Source: Thinopyrum elongatum
Lineage: Eukaryota > Streptophyta > Magnoliopsida > Poales > Poaceae
NCBI GenBank assembly: GCA_011799875.1
Contig: CM022302.1
Coordinates: forward strand, 187,294,942-187,358,941
Direction of reading: 5' to 3'
Length of the DNA stretch: 64,000 bases
Shown here: piece after piece, positions 1 through 12,112 of the stretch
How the letters are laid out: each line of letters begins with the position of its first letter
Position numbering within the stretch: the first letter of the stretch is position 1
Position numbers and translations under genes: made by a program
Notes under the pieces: model-generated
What the model saw: only the letters and a program-made list of their open reading frames with translations
The model's database searches: none
What the model was told of the DNA's origin: nothing

Positions 1-3000
1 CTTTTATCTCAAACTCGGCACCGCCGCCAAGGGCCAGGTGGCTCAATGCGGAGCCTGTGTGGTGGTGCGGCACCCGGGCACCGGGAACCGCTTCCCACCC
101 ATCTCCCTGCTGCAGTCGGTGAAGCTGTGGCAGAAGTCCTACTTCTACGTCAAGAATATCCATCCGACGAGCGACTACATCAACTTGCCGGCTTACATAG
201 CCGAGCCGCGCGCCAACTGGCAGTACAAGCCGAGCTCCCTATCGGCCGCCTCCTCCGCCGCCCTCGTCTGACTTCAGGTGATGACGGAGTCGGAGGGTCT
301 GAAGGGCTCGGACCTGCTGGCCGCCTTCATGACGCGCCGAGTGCTTCCCCTCCAAGCCCGGCCTCACATTGTCAGCTGCATGAGCGGGTGCCGGGACCCG
401 TGCCGGATGTGCACATGGGAGCTGCCGGACGTGGACATGGCCCGGCTGGTCAACTACATCTCCAACTGTAAGCTATCAGAGACGGATTGGCGGTTCGGCA
501 AGCGGATGTACGACCATGCACATCTGCCGCCTGCGGTGAGTCTTGTAATTCTTTTTCTCCTTGCTGGTCCGAGCTCTTGTTTCTCCGTCTGACCAGTCGG
601 CCATGGTGCAGGTCCTCCCAGCCCAGTCGGCCGCCGGTGCTCTAGATCCAGGTCAGCAGTATATGCCGGACCGAACGAGGAGCGACGTGGAAGACCCCGA
701 CTTGGGGGCGGCCGCCATGGAGGAGGACGATGCCACAGGCGGCGGCGGTGGAGCAGGCGGCTCCGGAGGAGGAGGCGGCCTCGAGGACTGGCCAGATGCC
801 AAAAGCGTAGAGCCGGCTCATTGCTATTCGGCAGCCGGCCGAAGAAGCCCAAGAACACGGCCGCCGTGACCAAGCGGCAGGAGGCCGCCGTGAAGGCGGC
901 CCAGTTCCAGAAAACCCCGAAGCAACCCCCGATGGTGTCCGTGTAAGTGCTTGGTTGCGTTTTCTTTTCTTCTTTCTTGCAAACTCTCTCTGAGTTTCCT
1001 CTTGCCTTGCTTGAACAGGGCCCCACTCTCTCTTGAGCGTTCTGCCGCTGCTTCAGTGATCCAGGCGGCGGAAGGCTCCGCCAACACCCATCGGGTGGAC
1101 CCGCTTGCCGACCTCCGGGAGGCGATGGAGAGGAACGCGTGGGAGGTGCGCGAGGAGCGGGAGGCGGTGGAACGGCAGAAGGCGGAGGCGGCCAAGGCGG
1201 CGCAGGCGGACTTGGACGCGGTGGCCAAGGCCCGAGCCGACGCTGCGGTTAAGGTCCACGCGGATGCCGCAGCCAAGGCCCAGGCGGACGCGGCCTCCTA
1301 GGCGCAAGCGGAAGAGGCCGCACGCGGCCAGACTCCGCAACTCGTCATCCCGCTGCGCGTAGTGCCGCCAGCGCCAGAGAACCCGGCACCGACCGGAGGG
1401 GCCGGCAATGATCAGCCAGTCGTGGAGAGGAGAGGAGGCGATGCCATCGTCCCGGGGGCGGAGGTGCCCCCACAAGCGCCGACTGCCGAGGCCCGAGGCA
1501 GTCGGTCTGACGTGCCACCGGCGCTGCCGGTCAGTGGCGAGCTGGTGGTGGGGGCAACCCCTGTGGTTCGTTCTTCGGGGCGCCGGCGTGCGGCGAAGGC
1601 GGCCTCGGCGCCACGGGCGCAAGAGATCGGGGCCGCAAGCTCATCGACCCCGGACGCAGAGGCCACCAGTGCCGTCCTACTAGAATGGACGCCTGGGGGC
1701 GGGACGGGCGTGCTGAACAAGGCCGCGCAGGACGTTCAGGCCCAGCTCCAGGCCCAAGGCGCCGCCCTCCAGCAATATCCGAAGGTGTTCTTGGCGACGC
1801 GAACGGCCGTCCAGGTACGCTTCTTTGCTTTGTTTTTTTGATTCTTGCAATCTTCCGTGGGGGCGCACCAGCGTGCCCACTGGGTGTAGCCCCCAAGTTT
1901 TGAGCCGGCTGCTGAGCAGGCGTCTCGGAACTTTAAGGTAAGTTTCGAATGCTAACTTGTTTTCTCTTCTTTGTCTTTGTTGTAGGACTACCACAACATC
2001 CGCGCGGCCGCCTTCAACTCCAAGGTCCAGGAGCTGGCTAAGCGAACCGCCGACCTGACCGAGAGCCGAAGTAAGCATTCTGTCTTCTTCCTCACGGGGG
2101 CGTGTCAGCGCACCCGCTGGGTGTAGCCCTCGAGATTCGGGCCGACTGCTGAGCAGTCGGGCCGGATCTTCCGGCGACCACTTTTCTTTTTGGTCAACTT
2201 TGTTGATTTGTCTTCTCTTTCTCATTTTTGTAGGAGCCAACGCCACTCTGCAGCAGCGCCTGGGCGAAGTCCAGACCGAGCTGCGCGCCAAAGAAGCGGA
2301 GTGCAGCAAGGCGGCCCTGGAGCGCGACCGTCTAGCCAAGAAGTTGGCGGACCAGGCGGATCAGCACAAGGCGGAGCTCCAGAAACTCAAGGAGGCGGAA
2401 GGCGCCCTTCAGGCCGAGTTTGAGACCGAACGCTCAAAGTGGGTCGAGAAGGAGGCGATCCTCGCCGCTGGCTACGGCGAGATTGAAGATATGATCGATG
2501 GTAAACTTCTTTCTTTGGAATAGCTGCCGACTGCATCGAGAGTCGGCTTCCGACTTCTGATCTTTGTTTTTTCTTTGCGTAGACTTCTTTCCTGGGCATG
2601 CTGTCGCCGTCAGCCAGGTGCGGCGTGACCAGTGTAGGAGGGAAGGAGTGGAGATCCCGCTTGACGCGCCTCGAAACATGAACGAGCAGCTCCTGGTCGT
2701 CCGGACGCGCTTGCAGCCGATTCACCATCTGCTCCGCCGCCTTCAGCGCACCGGGTCCCAGCTGGTTTCCGCCCTCTGGCCAGGCGGCCAAGCCACACGG
2801 ACCGCCGACTGGTTGGAGGCGGCAATCGGCCGCTTCGAGGCTTGGAAGGGCTCCTCCGCGCGGGCAGGCGCCCGAAGGGCCTTGGAGTTCGTCAAGGCGT
2901 GGTATCCTCGGCTGGACCTAGCCCAGTTGGCCACGTTCCGGCAGGAGGCCATGGAAGAGTTGGTAGCAATGGGGCCTGCGCTCACTCGTCGAGCGGCGGC

Positions 3001-3340
3001 GATCGCCGAGTACACCGAGACCAGTGTCTTCCACCCCGAGCTGGACGAGGAGGGTGCTGAGGTGCCACCGGACTGGTTCGGGCTGAACCCCGATGACGGC
3101 GAGGACTCGGCAGAAGAAATCACCACCAGCAACGAAGGCGACGATGATGAAGACGACGCACCGGAGGGCGGAGCGGACGGCCAGCCTCAGCTCGATCGGG
3201 CCTCGAGCAACGAGCCGCGTGTGGGTGCACTGACTGCTGCTGATGGCGACCAAGCCGAGACTCGCCAAACGGCCACTCCACCAGCTGGTGCCGCCGACTC
3301 CGCCAACCTGCCGGACCCGCCAACTGCTCCTCTGGCCTAG
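1..3340 (+). pseudogene. Antisense accessory gene of copy A1 (PF04195-like 'putative gypsy type transposon' protein), 5' end outside window
   Basis: Multi-exon gene running opposite to gag-pol, homologous to the one at 48150-51935. Visible parts are the end of the PF04195-like domain (CGACVVVRHPG..., SLLQSVKLWQKSYFYV), a linker exon with acidic and Gly-rich runs, an Ala/Glu-rich coiled-coil exon (about 1060-1810), short coiled-coil exons (about 1986-2070 and 2235-2500), and a long C-terminal exon (about 2583-3340) with an acidic tail ending at TAG. Intron borders look like GTGAGT/AG and GTAAGT/AG. Breaks include TGA at 269-271 (CGA in G1) and a frameshift in the linker exon near 800-840. The function is unknown; the family is known from plant Gypsy elements. 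Confidence 0.75.
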
Positions 3341-4068
3341 GCTGCCAACTTATCTTATCTTTTTCTGCTTTTGTAGTCTCTAGAACAAACTTGTTAAATT
3401 CGCGCAGTTCCACCCACTGGGGGTGTATTCAAACTTTGTTGAATGCTAGCCAAGGGCCTCTTGCTATATAATTTAATTCTCGCACATGTTGTGCTCTGCC
3501 GAGCTCCGACTTATCTTGCTTTCTGTTCTTTTGGTTTTTTCCTTTGCCGCCTTCCCTTGGCTGCCACCTTGCCGGCCAGACAGCCGCTCTTCGGTCTGTT
3601 GGCTGGGTCAGGTACTTGGTCATTTTGGGAAGGCAAGTACTTTGGCCGCTCAGAACGTAGCAAGTTAAGTGAGAAACCGGCCGGCCGACTGCTCAGCAAC
3701 CGGACGGCTAGGCGAGGAGCCGGCTTGGCCTATGTGAGTGCTTTCGTCCTTAGCCATTTTTCATGTGGGCAGCATTTCCTGCCTTTGACTCTTGCCAGCC
3801 AGACAGTCGCTCTGCGAGCTGCGGCTTATGGCAAGAGAGGGCTTAGTTGCCGGCACACTACTTGTCCGACTGCAGGTAGCGCTGACATAGTACAAGGCGG
3901 CAAGCCCCCGGGCCGACTAGTCGGACCCGGTGCCGGGCGGATGAATGAAATAACTCATTCACAGGTGTGAAACTTATCATATAGATAAGAAAGGGTAGCC
4001 CCCGAGTGCTCTTCGAGGGACCCGGTGTCTTTGCGCTTAATACAAAAGGTAGCGTGGTACATACTGCA
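3341..4068. other. Non-coding spacer between accessory gene and integrase 3' end
   Basis: This spacer is shared with G1 (47419-48149). It separates two converging genes, so it should hold both 3' ends. No open frame is conserved between the two copies. Confidence 0.6.
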
Positions 4069-5900
4069 TTAATTGTAAAATCTTCGGAGGAGATTTGCGT
4101 TCCATGGGCGCTATGTTTCCTTGCTGGAATCGTCCCTCTTGCGCGCCCTGGGCTTCTGCGCGTCAATCAGGTAATAGGAGTCATTGCCCAAGGCTTTGCT
4201 AATGATGAAGGGGCCTTCCCAAGGGGCTGAGAGCTTGTGCTGGCCGGCTGTTCACTGGATCAGCCGGAGCACAAGGTCTCCCTCTTGGAAGGATCGTGGC
4301 TTGACCTTCCGACTGTGGTAGCGACGCAGGCTCTGCTGGTAGATGGCGGACTGGCTGAGTGCTAACAGCCGGCCCTCTTCCAGCAGATCGACGCCGTCTT
4401 CTCGTGCTTCCTTCGCCTCCGCCTCCGTGTACATGGTGACGCGAGGCGAGTCGAACTCGATGTCAGTTGGGATGACGGCCTCGGCCCCGTACACGAGGAA
4501 GAAGGGAGTGAAACCGATTGATTTGTTTGGGGTGGTGCGGAGGCTCCAGAGGACGGCTGGCAGCTCGTCGATCCAGCAGCCGGCCGAGTGCTCTAGTGGC
4601 TCGACCAATCGGGGCTTGATGTCGGATAAGATGAGGCCGTTTGCCTGCTCGACTTGGCCGTTTGACTGCGGATGGGCAATGGACACTAAGTCTAGTCGGA
4701 TGCCTTGCGTCGCGCAGAAACAGGCCAAGGCGCCTTTGGCAAAGTTGGTGCCATTGTCGGTGATGATGCTGTGTGATACACCGTACCGGATGGTGATATC
4801 TGCGACAAAGGTCACACCAGTCGGGCCATTCAGATTCTTGATTGGCTTTGCTTCAATCCACTTGGTGAATTTGTCGAGGGCGATGAGCAGATGGGTCATG
4901 CCACCGCGCGCCGTCTTGAACGGGCCCACCATGTCCAGCCCCCAGACGGCAAAGGGCCAGGTAAGGGGGATGGTCTTGAGTGCAAAAGCTGGCAGGTGTT
5001 GCTTGGAGCTGAATTTCTGGCACCCCTTGCATTTCTTGACCAGATCCTTGGCGTCCTCCAAAGCATTCGGCCAGAAGAAACCATGGCGGAAAGCTTTGGC
5101 GACAAGGGATCTGGAGGCCGCGTGGTGGCCGCACTCGCCTTGGTGTATGTCTCTGAGGATTGCCTTGCCCTTCTCTGGTTCGACACAGCGTTGGAAGACG
5201 TCGGTCACGCTGCGCCTAACAAGCTCTCTGTTTACTATCGTGTAAGCTCCTGCCCGGCGTTGCACCTGCTGGGCCGAGATCTCATCAGCTGGCAGCTCTC
5301 CGCTCACCAGAAATTTGAGGATGGGCTGCGCCCATGATGGTGCTTCGACCTCATCCACCGTTATTACGGCCACTGAGACTAGGGCGGTTGGGTTGGGAGG
5401 TGGCGGGGTGGGGTCGGCGGCGTCTCGCTGCGTCGTTGAAGTCCTCGGGCCGACTGCCGCAGCCACCGGGCCGGGTTGTGGAGTCCCCGGGCTGGGTGCG
5501 ACTCCTGCAGTACCCGAGCCGCTTGGTGAAGTCCCCGGGACGGCTGCTGCAGCCCCCGGGCCGGGTTGCAAAGTCCCCGGGCCGACTGCCGCAGCCGCCG
5601 GGCCGGGTTGTGGAGTCCTCGGGCCGAGTGCGACTGCTGCAGTCCCCGAGCCGCTTGGTGAAGTCCCTGGGACGGCTGTTGCAGCCCCCGGGCCGGGTTG
5701 CGAAGTCCCCGGGCCGGCTGCTGCAGTCCCTGTGCCGCTTGCCGAAGTCCCTGGGCCGGTTGCCGCAGCCCCCGGGCCGAGTTGCGAAGTCCCCGGGCCG
5801 GGTGCAGCTGCTGCAGTCCCTGTGCCGCTTGCCGAAGTCCCCGGGCCGGCTGCTGCAGTCCCTATGCCGCTTGCCGAAGTCCCTGTGCCGCTTGCCGAAG
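4069..5900 (-). pseudogene. Gypsy integrase fragment (copy A1)
   Basis: This is the C-terminal part of pol. After the Gly/Pro-rich linker comes a zinc-binding HHCC region (HQGECGHH ... CKGCQKF), followed by the catalytic core with WGLDMVGPF (first Asp), ITDNGTNFAKG (second Asp) and SNGQVEQANG (Glu), all present. The C-terminal DNA-binding part continues to a TAA at 4069-4071. The frame is broken by TGA at 4252-4254, where G1 has CGA (Arg), and by a further TAG where G1 has GAG. The core DDE residues are therefore better preserved here than in G1, but no start codon or upstream pol domains remain. It is a remnant. Confidence 0.85.
5430..5900 (-). repeat. Minisatellite in the RNase H-integrase linker
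   Basis: Tandem degenerate units of roughly 90 bp, each encoding a Gly/Thr/Ala/Pro-rich peptide (GTSxSGSGTAA...GPGTSQPGPGAA type) in frame with the integrase. About five units are visible here against about two in G1 (45840-46060). The left edge of the LTR junction falls inside this array. Confidence 0.75.
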
Positions 5901-7039
5901 TACGTCGCCGAGCTCTAGAAGCGGGAGTGAGCGAGACCGTGTATGCTTGCGGATCTTACCCAGGTTCAGGGCTCTCCTAGGAGATAACACCCCTAGTCCT
6001 GCTCTGCGGGGTCTCCGCATGATCACTGCCTCAACAAGTAGCTACAAGCTTGCTCCTTGAGCTGTTTGGCTAGAGGAGGAAGAAGGGCAAGGCTAACTCT
6101 ATTCCACTCTCTCTGCGTGTGGGTATGGTGATTTTGGGTGCTCGGTCGAGGTTCCAACCCCCTGCATGGGGCGACCTGGGGGGTTTATATAGGCCTACCC
6201 CCCAGGGGTGCAATGGTGATCCGGCCAGATGCGGGACCCGGCTGTCAGCGTCACTGGTTGCCGGCTTCTCCGCCGACCGCGGGGGCCCGCCGCCTGATGG
6301 GTCCCGCCGACTGCCGTGATCTCAGCCGACAGGTAGGGCCCGCCGCCTGCGGGCCATGTTGACTGCTTTATGCTGTAGCATCGCTCCTGATGATGGAGGC
6401 CTCGTCAGGGGGAGCGTGGATACAGTCCCGCCGCCTGGCGGGTGCTCACTGTAGCCACACCCCGTCAGATCTGGTTAATGGCACACAGACTTCGAGGGAG
6501 GGGGAGGACCGCCTGCTAGGAGCCGGTCTCCCCCTGAGCCGACTGGTCAGGGCTCGCCGCCCTCTAGCTTCTCACGGACAGGTAGGGCCCACCGCCTGCG
6601 GGCCGTACTGACCTCCCGTCGTGGGAGCATGGCTTCTTCTGCCATGGGTGATGTCATAAGCGGCATGGCAACAGTGCCGCGTCAAGCGCGGGGTGTCCGC
6701 TTGGTACGCTGTACTGTGGCCATGTTCCGCCCTGGATTCGGGGGTGGCAGGCTTGTACTGTAGCCATGCCTTGTCTCATCATGTTTATGTTGGCGCTAAC
6801 TTTGAGGGCGCGAGGGGCCGCCTGCTAGGACCCGGCTTCCCAGGAAGCCGCCCGCTAGGAGTCGGCCCACTTCATGGCCGTCTTCTAGGCTCCGCCACCT
6901 CCTGACAACCGGCCGCTTGGACCAGCCGGCCCCAGGAAGGCGGTCCTTTGTCTTTGATGTTTGAGGGGCGCAGCCTGCCCCGATGTCTTGAAATACCAAG
7001 GGGAGCTGATGAGGCTACCCGTGGTCATTTACTCCGACA
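5901..7039 (-). repeat. 5' LTR of copy A1, inner end truncated
   Basis: This sequence matches the G1 LTRs over nearly their whole length, including the TATA region and the poly-purine-rich leader. It stops at the motif corresponding to G1 position about 40825, so about 59 bp of the inner LTR end are missing together with the primer binding site. The outer end reads TGTCGGAG on the minus strand, a canonical TG start. Confidence 0.85.
6184..6191 (-). promoter_or_regulatory. LTR TATA box (copy A1)
   Basis: TATATAAA on the minus strand, at the same LTR offset as the TATA boxes of both G1 LTRs (40547 and 53361). It is the probable RNA polymerase II start region of the element. Confidence 0.6.
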
Positions 7040-8592
7040 AAAATAAACAAGACAATAAGGAAATAAATAAGCAAGCAACTTAAGCTAGGCTATTACAAAT
7101 ATTACATCAACTGGGCATCAAAGTTCGCCACCAGTGCCAATATAGTGAACAAAGCAGCATATTACATACACTGGGCGTCTAAATTGGCCACCAGTGAAAA
7201 TAAACGAGGTAGCAAAACAAGTCCAGAACTGAAACCACTATAGAAGAGCTCAACAAACGATATCTTGGATACCCACCATGCTGGCAAGAAGCTTAGCAAG
7301 CTTATTAGTTTTCTCCTGTTTGGCGCTAAAATCGTCCAGCGCTTGCTGTTGCACACAAAAGTATGCATCTGAATTCTACAGGGACTTCCTCAGTCCTTCG
7401 GCTTCTTGCCGCAGCACAGCTGACTGATGCCTTTCAGCTTGTAGCTGAGACTGCAGAAGCTGAAGTGATTCAGGCAGCGAGTTCGAAGAGCTTCTGCCAG
7501 TGGTAGTGGCCAGTAACTCTAACACTACATCAACGCAGGACTTTGGGGTTGTCTCACTGTCTACAAGATAGTTTTTTCACCTTTCTTGGAGACCAACAGG
7601 GTTGTCTCACTATCTTGAACCTTATCTGCATTACTTTCTCTATCATTGCATAATGGGGTGCTCTTCTCCAATATTTTGTTCGCATTCTACAAGAGAAACA
7701 AGTAGACACATCACAGGTTTAGCATGTAGTATATGAAACTCATTTTGGTAAATCGGTTCAGTAGTAAGGTGGACATGATAAGAGCATGAAACAAACATAT
7801 ATCTATGTACTATGGTCACTGTATTGCCTATATCATCCTAGTTTATGTTGCCAAATGAAGATAGAGACACAATTCAAATCATATCTATTTAAGACAAAGC
7901 AGCATAGATAGAATATAAGTGTGGGAAACTACACAACACTAACAACACTTGTAATGTGCATGACATGAGAACATAACTGTTTATACAACTGAAACTGAAA
8001 TCAACATAGAGCAAGAAGTTAGAACAGAAATCCAGTTAAAGAAATAGGTTAAAACATACTTGTTGCACCATTGGAGTTTCAATTGGATCCTTCAAATTTG
8101 AAATTAGTTGGTATGAGTAAATACAGTGATGCAAGAGCAAAGGAGTATGGACCATAGCTATGGAATCTGACCTGAGAACAGTTGCTCTTTTGCTTTAAAC
8201 GTGGAGCTTGGGTTCGCTGTGGTGGTGTTCGTGCTTTGGGCACTGCAGTTGCTTTACAAACTGCTCCTGTGGGGGTACTCTGTGGTGGACATGGTGTTGT
8301 GTCAACTAGAAGTAGGTTACTATCTACTGGGGTTGGGGTTAGATGGGGTGTAGCTGGTTCTCTGTCCAACGGTGTAAGTGTACAATCTGGAAGACTCTCA
8401 ATTATGTGTGGTGGGGCTAGTTCATGGGCCAGTACAACCATGGTTCTATTCGCATAGACGGGTAGCACCGTCTTTTGTGAAGAAGGTTTTTTTACTCCCT
8501 TAGATACTGCCATCACCCCCTCCAATTCAAATGGCTGATAAACAAGAAAAGAAATTGAATGTACAGACATTGTATCATAGACAGATGTGGTA

Positions 8593-8965
8593 ATTCACAT
8601 ATATGTTGTCTAACCAAACAGGACAACATGACACAATTTCACATATATGATGGCAAACTAAACAGGATAGCATGACACAGTTTTAGATATATGATGGAAA
8701 ACTTAATAGGATATAATGGCATAACTCAACATATGATGAGTATCTAAACAGGATGACATGACAAAACTATATATGATGTCTTTCTAAAATAGGATGGGAT
8801 GAAATAATTCACATACATGTTGTCTAAGTATACAGGATGGCATGATATAATTCACATAATTGATTCATATACTAAGCAGCTGGCACTCGCATGTATGATC
8901 TCTGAACTAAGCAGATGGCATTGAATATTGTGTATATGATGTCTAAACTAAGCAATGCAAGACAC
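8593..8965. repeat. Intronic minisatellite, about 9 units of 39-44 bp
   Basis: Degenerate tandem copies of a unit like TTCACATATATGATGTCTAA followed by ...ACAGGATGGCATGACA. Unit starts fall near 8595, 8639, 8683, 8727, 8769, 8810, 8853, 8892 and 8931. Related arrays occur in the neighbouring introns. Confidence 0.75.
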
Positions 8966-9237
8966 CATATGCATGATATGAGAAATATAAACATTGCAAC
9001 TTAAAGCATACACCTCAGGTGGGATATAGGACTGGTCATCTGTCTCTGAATCCTCCTCTGAGGATCTATCTGTAACCATCAAGATATATGCTTCAAAAGG
9101 TACCACTGCCTGCTCTGAAGACCTTGTTTTCACTCCAGATTTTTCCATAACCGGCTCAAATGGCTGATACACATGAAGAGTAGTTCAATATACACAGATT
9201 GTTGACAAATGGAATACGTAATGAAAAAAAAGGATGG

Positions 9238-9410
9238 CATGAGATAATTCACATATATGATGCCTGGCTACAGAGGATGGCGGCGCATAATTCACATATA
9301 TGATAACTGGCTAAAAAACATGGCATTGCATAATTCACATATTTGATATAGAAAGCAATCAGGAGGCATTCACACAAAGCATGTTTAATCTAAGTAGATG
9401 GCATGGCAAT
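9238..9410. repeat. Second array of the same intronic minisatellite
   Basis: About four degenerate units of the ATTCACATATATGATG / GGATGGCATT type, lying between the two duplicated acidic exon blocks. Confidence 0.65.
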
Positions 9411-9757
9411 GCAAGGCACCATATGCATGATATGAGCAATATAACCCTGCCAAGTTAGAGCATACACCTCGGGGCTGGTGAGTAAAAGAAAAGGAGAAAA
9501 AATAGCCTATCAACCGAAATGAAAGGAGCAAACAAAAAAAGAAACAAATGCGTCATCTGTCTCTGAATCCTCCTCTGAGGAGCTATCTGTAACCAGCAAG
9601 AAATCTGCATCGACAGGTAGCATTGACTGCTCAGAAGACCTTGTTTTCACTCCTGATTTTTCCCTTCACCGACTCAAATGGCTGATGCACAAGAAGAGTA
9701 GATGAATGTACAAACATTGTTGACAAATGGAATACATTATGAAAAAAATAGTATGGC

Positions 9758-10090
9758 ATGATACAATTCACATATACGATGACTGGCTAAACAGGATGGC
9801 ATTGCATGATTCAAGTATATGATGCCTAGCTAAAGAAGATGGCATTGCATAATTCACATATACTCCCTCCGTTCCTAAATATTTGTCTTTTTAGAGATTT
9901 CAAATGGACTACCACATACGGATGTATATAGACATATTTTAGAGTGTAGATTCACTCATTTTGCTCCGTATGTAGTCACTTGTTGAAATCTCTAAAAAGA
10001 CAAATATTTACGAACGAAGGGAGTATGATATAGAAACCAAACAGGTGGCATTCACACAAAGCAAATCTAAACTAAGCTGATGACATATAA
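9758..10090. repeat. Third minisatellite array, split by a Stowaway MITE
   Basis: The same unit type as at 8593, with copies before 9862 and after 10024. The Stowaway element at 9863-10023 has inserted inside one of the units. Confidence 0.6.
9863..10023 (+). mobile_element. Stowaway MITE (Tc1/Mariner type), intact
   Basis: 161 bp flanked by TA on both sides, starting CTCCCTCCGTTCC and ending with the inverted copy ...GAACGAAGGGAG. Long terminal inverted repeats (TAAATATTTGTCTTTTTAGA and its complement) let almost the entire element fold into a hairpin. It has no coding capacity. Confidence 0.92.
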
Positions 10091-10999
10091 TATGTACAAA
10101 GAAAGCAATGCGGGTCACCATATGCATGATATGACCAACATCAGCATGCCAGGTTAGAGAAAACACCTCAAGGGTAAATAGGAGTGGTCGGCTCCCTCTG
10201 AATCCCCCTTTGAACAGTTATCTTCCTCTGGAATACAATCTGGAATGGGGGGAGGGGGCCCCCCACTTCGCCCAACATGGAGCGGCGTCTACATGACATT
10301 ATATTCCCACGCAACGGTCTTCTCTTTTTCTCTACATGTTCAGTACGATTGTGTACAATAACTGACATACATAATAAAAAAACATAGTTAGATTATGTAA
10401 GGCCTAAGGGGTGCATGCAGAAATCAAGACTGATGGTAGCAAACGAGTGGATAGATCCAAAACTAATGATAGCAGGCAGATGATAGCTTCAGTTTAAAAA
10501 GATAGACGATGGCTCATCTACTATTTGTTGCCCACCGAACATGAACCACATAGAAGACCCCAGATGAACCAGATATTAGACAGATACTATTCGTTGCTGC
10601 CTCGATATGTGCCCAACGGGCATTTTAAAACTCAAGTTGGAACATTAGTTTGGACCTGACTTGGAGTCTAAGAGGTGAACAGGACGATAAAGTAGTAGGT
10701 AATAATAACCAATGTATAACATAAGTAGACACGAAAGAGTGCGACCTCTCTTCCGGAACTATGTAGTCCTTAGGTTCATCTGCTCAGTCGATGATGGTAA
10801 TGCAGTTTGCGTGGCTGCCGGCAATGGGGAAGATGATCTGAGGTGGCGAAAGAAGGTCTGCAGAGGGAATCTCTGCTGCCGTGCATGCTTCTGTCGATGG
10901 TGCACCTCAGGTGGGGTGGATGACGGCACGGCAGGAGCGGGACAAAACACACAGAGTTTTCTTTGACATCTATCTGAAAATGAAGTAAATCTATAAGGG

Positions 11000-11370
11000 C
11001 TCCTTAGAATTGGAGGATTCTAAAAATGCAGGGAGAGGAAAAACACAGGAATAGGATAGGAATGCACGTGCAAAACAGAGCATTTGCAAACATAGGATTT
11101 CTGTCAACCTGTGTGTTTGGTTCACATGAATTGGAAGAACACGGGAATGGAGAAACATGGTCAAATTAAAGTCAAACCACATGAAAATGTAAAATAAGAA
11201 TCTTATTATCCCGGTAATGCATTTAGTCCTGTTCTTCATGCATATTAATTTGAAAAGGACGTCCAAGTGGATATTGAAATTCCTACGTTTTTTCTTTGAA
11301 AGAGACACCAAAGGAAAAAAATCCTCCAGTTTTGCTTTGCTCCATTCCTTCTAACCAAATGCATGAATAG
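11000..11370. mobile_element. Possible degenerate MITE
   Basis: AT-rich block with imperfect inverted ends (GGGCTCCTTAGAATTGGAGGA at the left; AATCCTCCAG...CCATTCCTTC at the right), inside the decayed gene. No clear target duplication, so this is only a suggestion. Confidence 0.3.
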
Positions 11371-12047
11371 TAGTACCATAGTAAAGTTTCCAATTCCTAT
11401 ATTTTCCTTCACTTTTTGGTTTTAACCAGTGGCGATTCTAGTAGGCAGTCTTCAACAGGTTGAAGCCTGCCCTCGAAATATTTTGTGAGCTTAGATTTGG
11501 TCCACATGAATCTCATATAATGGCTATCTTGCTAAACCGATTAAAATTGTGGTTCGAAAGAGCATTTAATTTTCTCCCTGTTAACTTTGTGACCATGATT
11601 CATTTCTTTCTAGATTTTCAATTACTTTGAACCAAAGGATCCCTGAGGGATCGACATGAATGTAGAGTAACAAAGTGATGCGACGAGTGTACAACCTCTT
11701 TGGTATAGCCTTGTCGACCTCAGCATCATTGGGTTGGACGTGGAGGATGGTGATGCTGGTGTGACTGTCAAAGGCGGGGAAGAAGATCTGAGGCCTCTGG
11801 AGACGGCGCCGAGGGTACTGCTCCGCTATGATGGATGGTTCCGTCGTTGGAGCAGCTCCGGTGAGGTGTATGATGGCGAGGCTGAAGCAGGACAAGACAG
11901 ACAACGTTAATCTGAAGTGGGAGTCTAATAGCATGTGCAATAGATGATGTAAAATACATCACCAAAAAGTGCTAGATGTAAAATGCATCAGCTGCACCGC
12001 GGCCACTCCGACAGATGCTGTAAATACTGTTGACTCTGAACTTAACT

Positions 12048-12112
12048 GAAGAAACTGAACTTTACAGTCGAAACTGAATTTTACTGTCGAAACTGAATTT
12101 TACTGACAAAAC
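12048..12112. repeat. Short tandem repeat, three ~20-bp units
   Basis: Three near-identical units of GTCGAAACTGAATTTTACTG type in direct succession. Confidence 0.7.

Larger units (their letters stand above)
1..7039 (-). mobile_element. Ty3/Gypsy (Tat-like) retrotransposon copy A1, internally deleted and cut by the window edge
   Basis: This copy belongs to the same family as the full-length element at 39784-53697 (G1), in opposite orientation. The right end at 7039 is the reverse complement of the G1 LTR start (TGTCGGAGTAAATGACC). Reading leftwards on the minus strand come the LTR (7039-5901), a Gly/Pro-rich linker, the integrase (to 4069), a spacer, and the antisense accessory gene (+ strand, 3340 to 1). 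Gag, protease, reverse transcriptase and RNase H are missing: LTR sequence joins the linker directly at 5900/5901. The 3' LTR lies outside the window, so the target duplication cannot be checked. The copy is non-autonomous. Confidence 0.88.

Noticed and set aside
4343..5245. Long plus-strand frame opposite the A1 integrase
   Set aside because: Shadow of the integrase coding strand; no independent protein features.
5315..5980. Gly/Pro/Val-rich plus-strand frames over the linker
   Set aside because: Artefact of the 90-bp minisatellite, open in several frames on both strands.
8593..10090. Regularly spaced short repeats reminiscent of a CRISPR array
   Set aside because: Units are degenerate and directly adjacent with no unique spacers, in a eukaryotic intron context.
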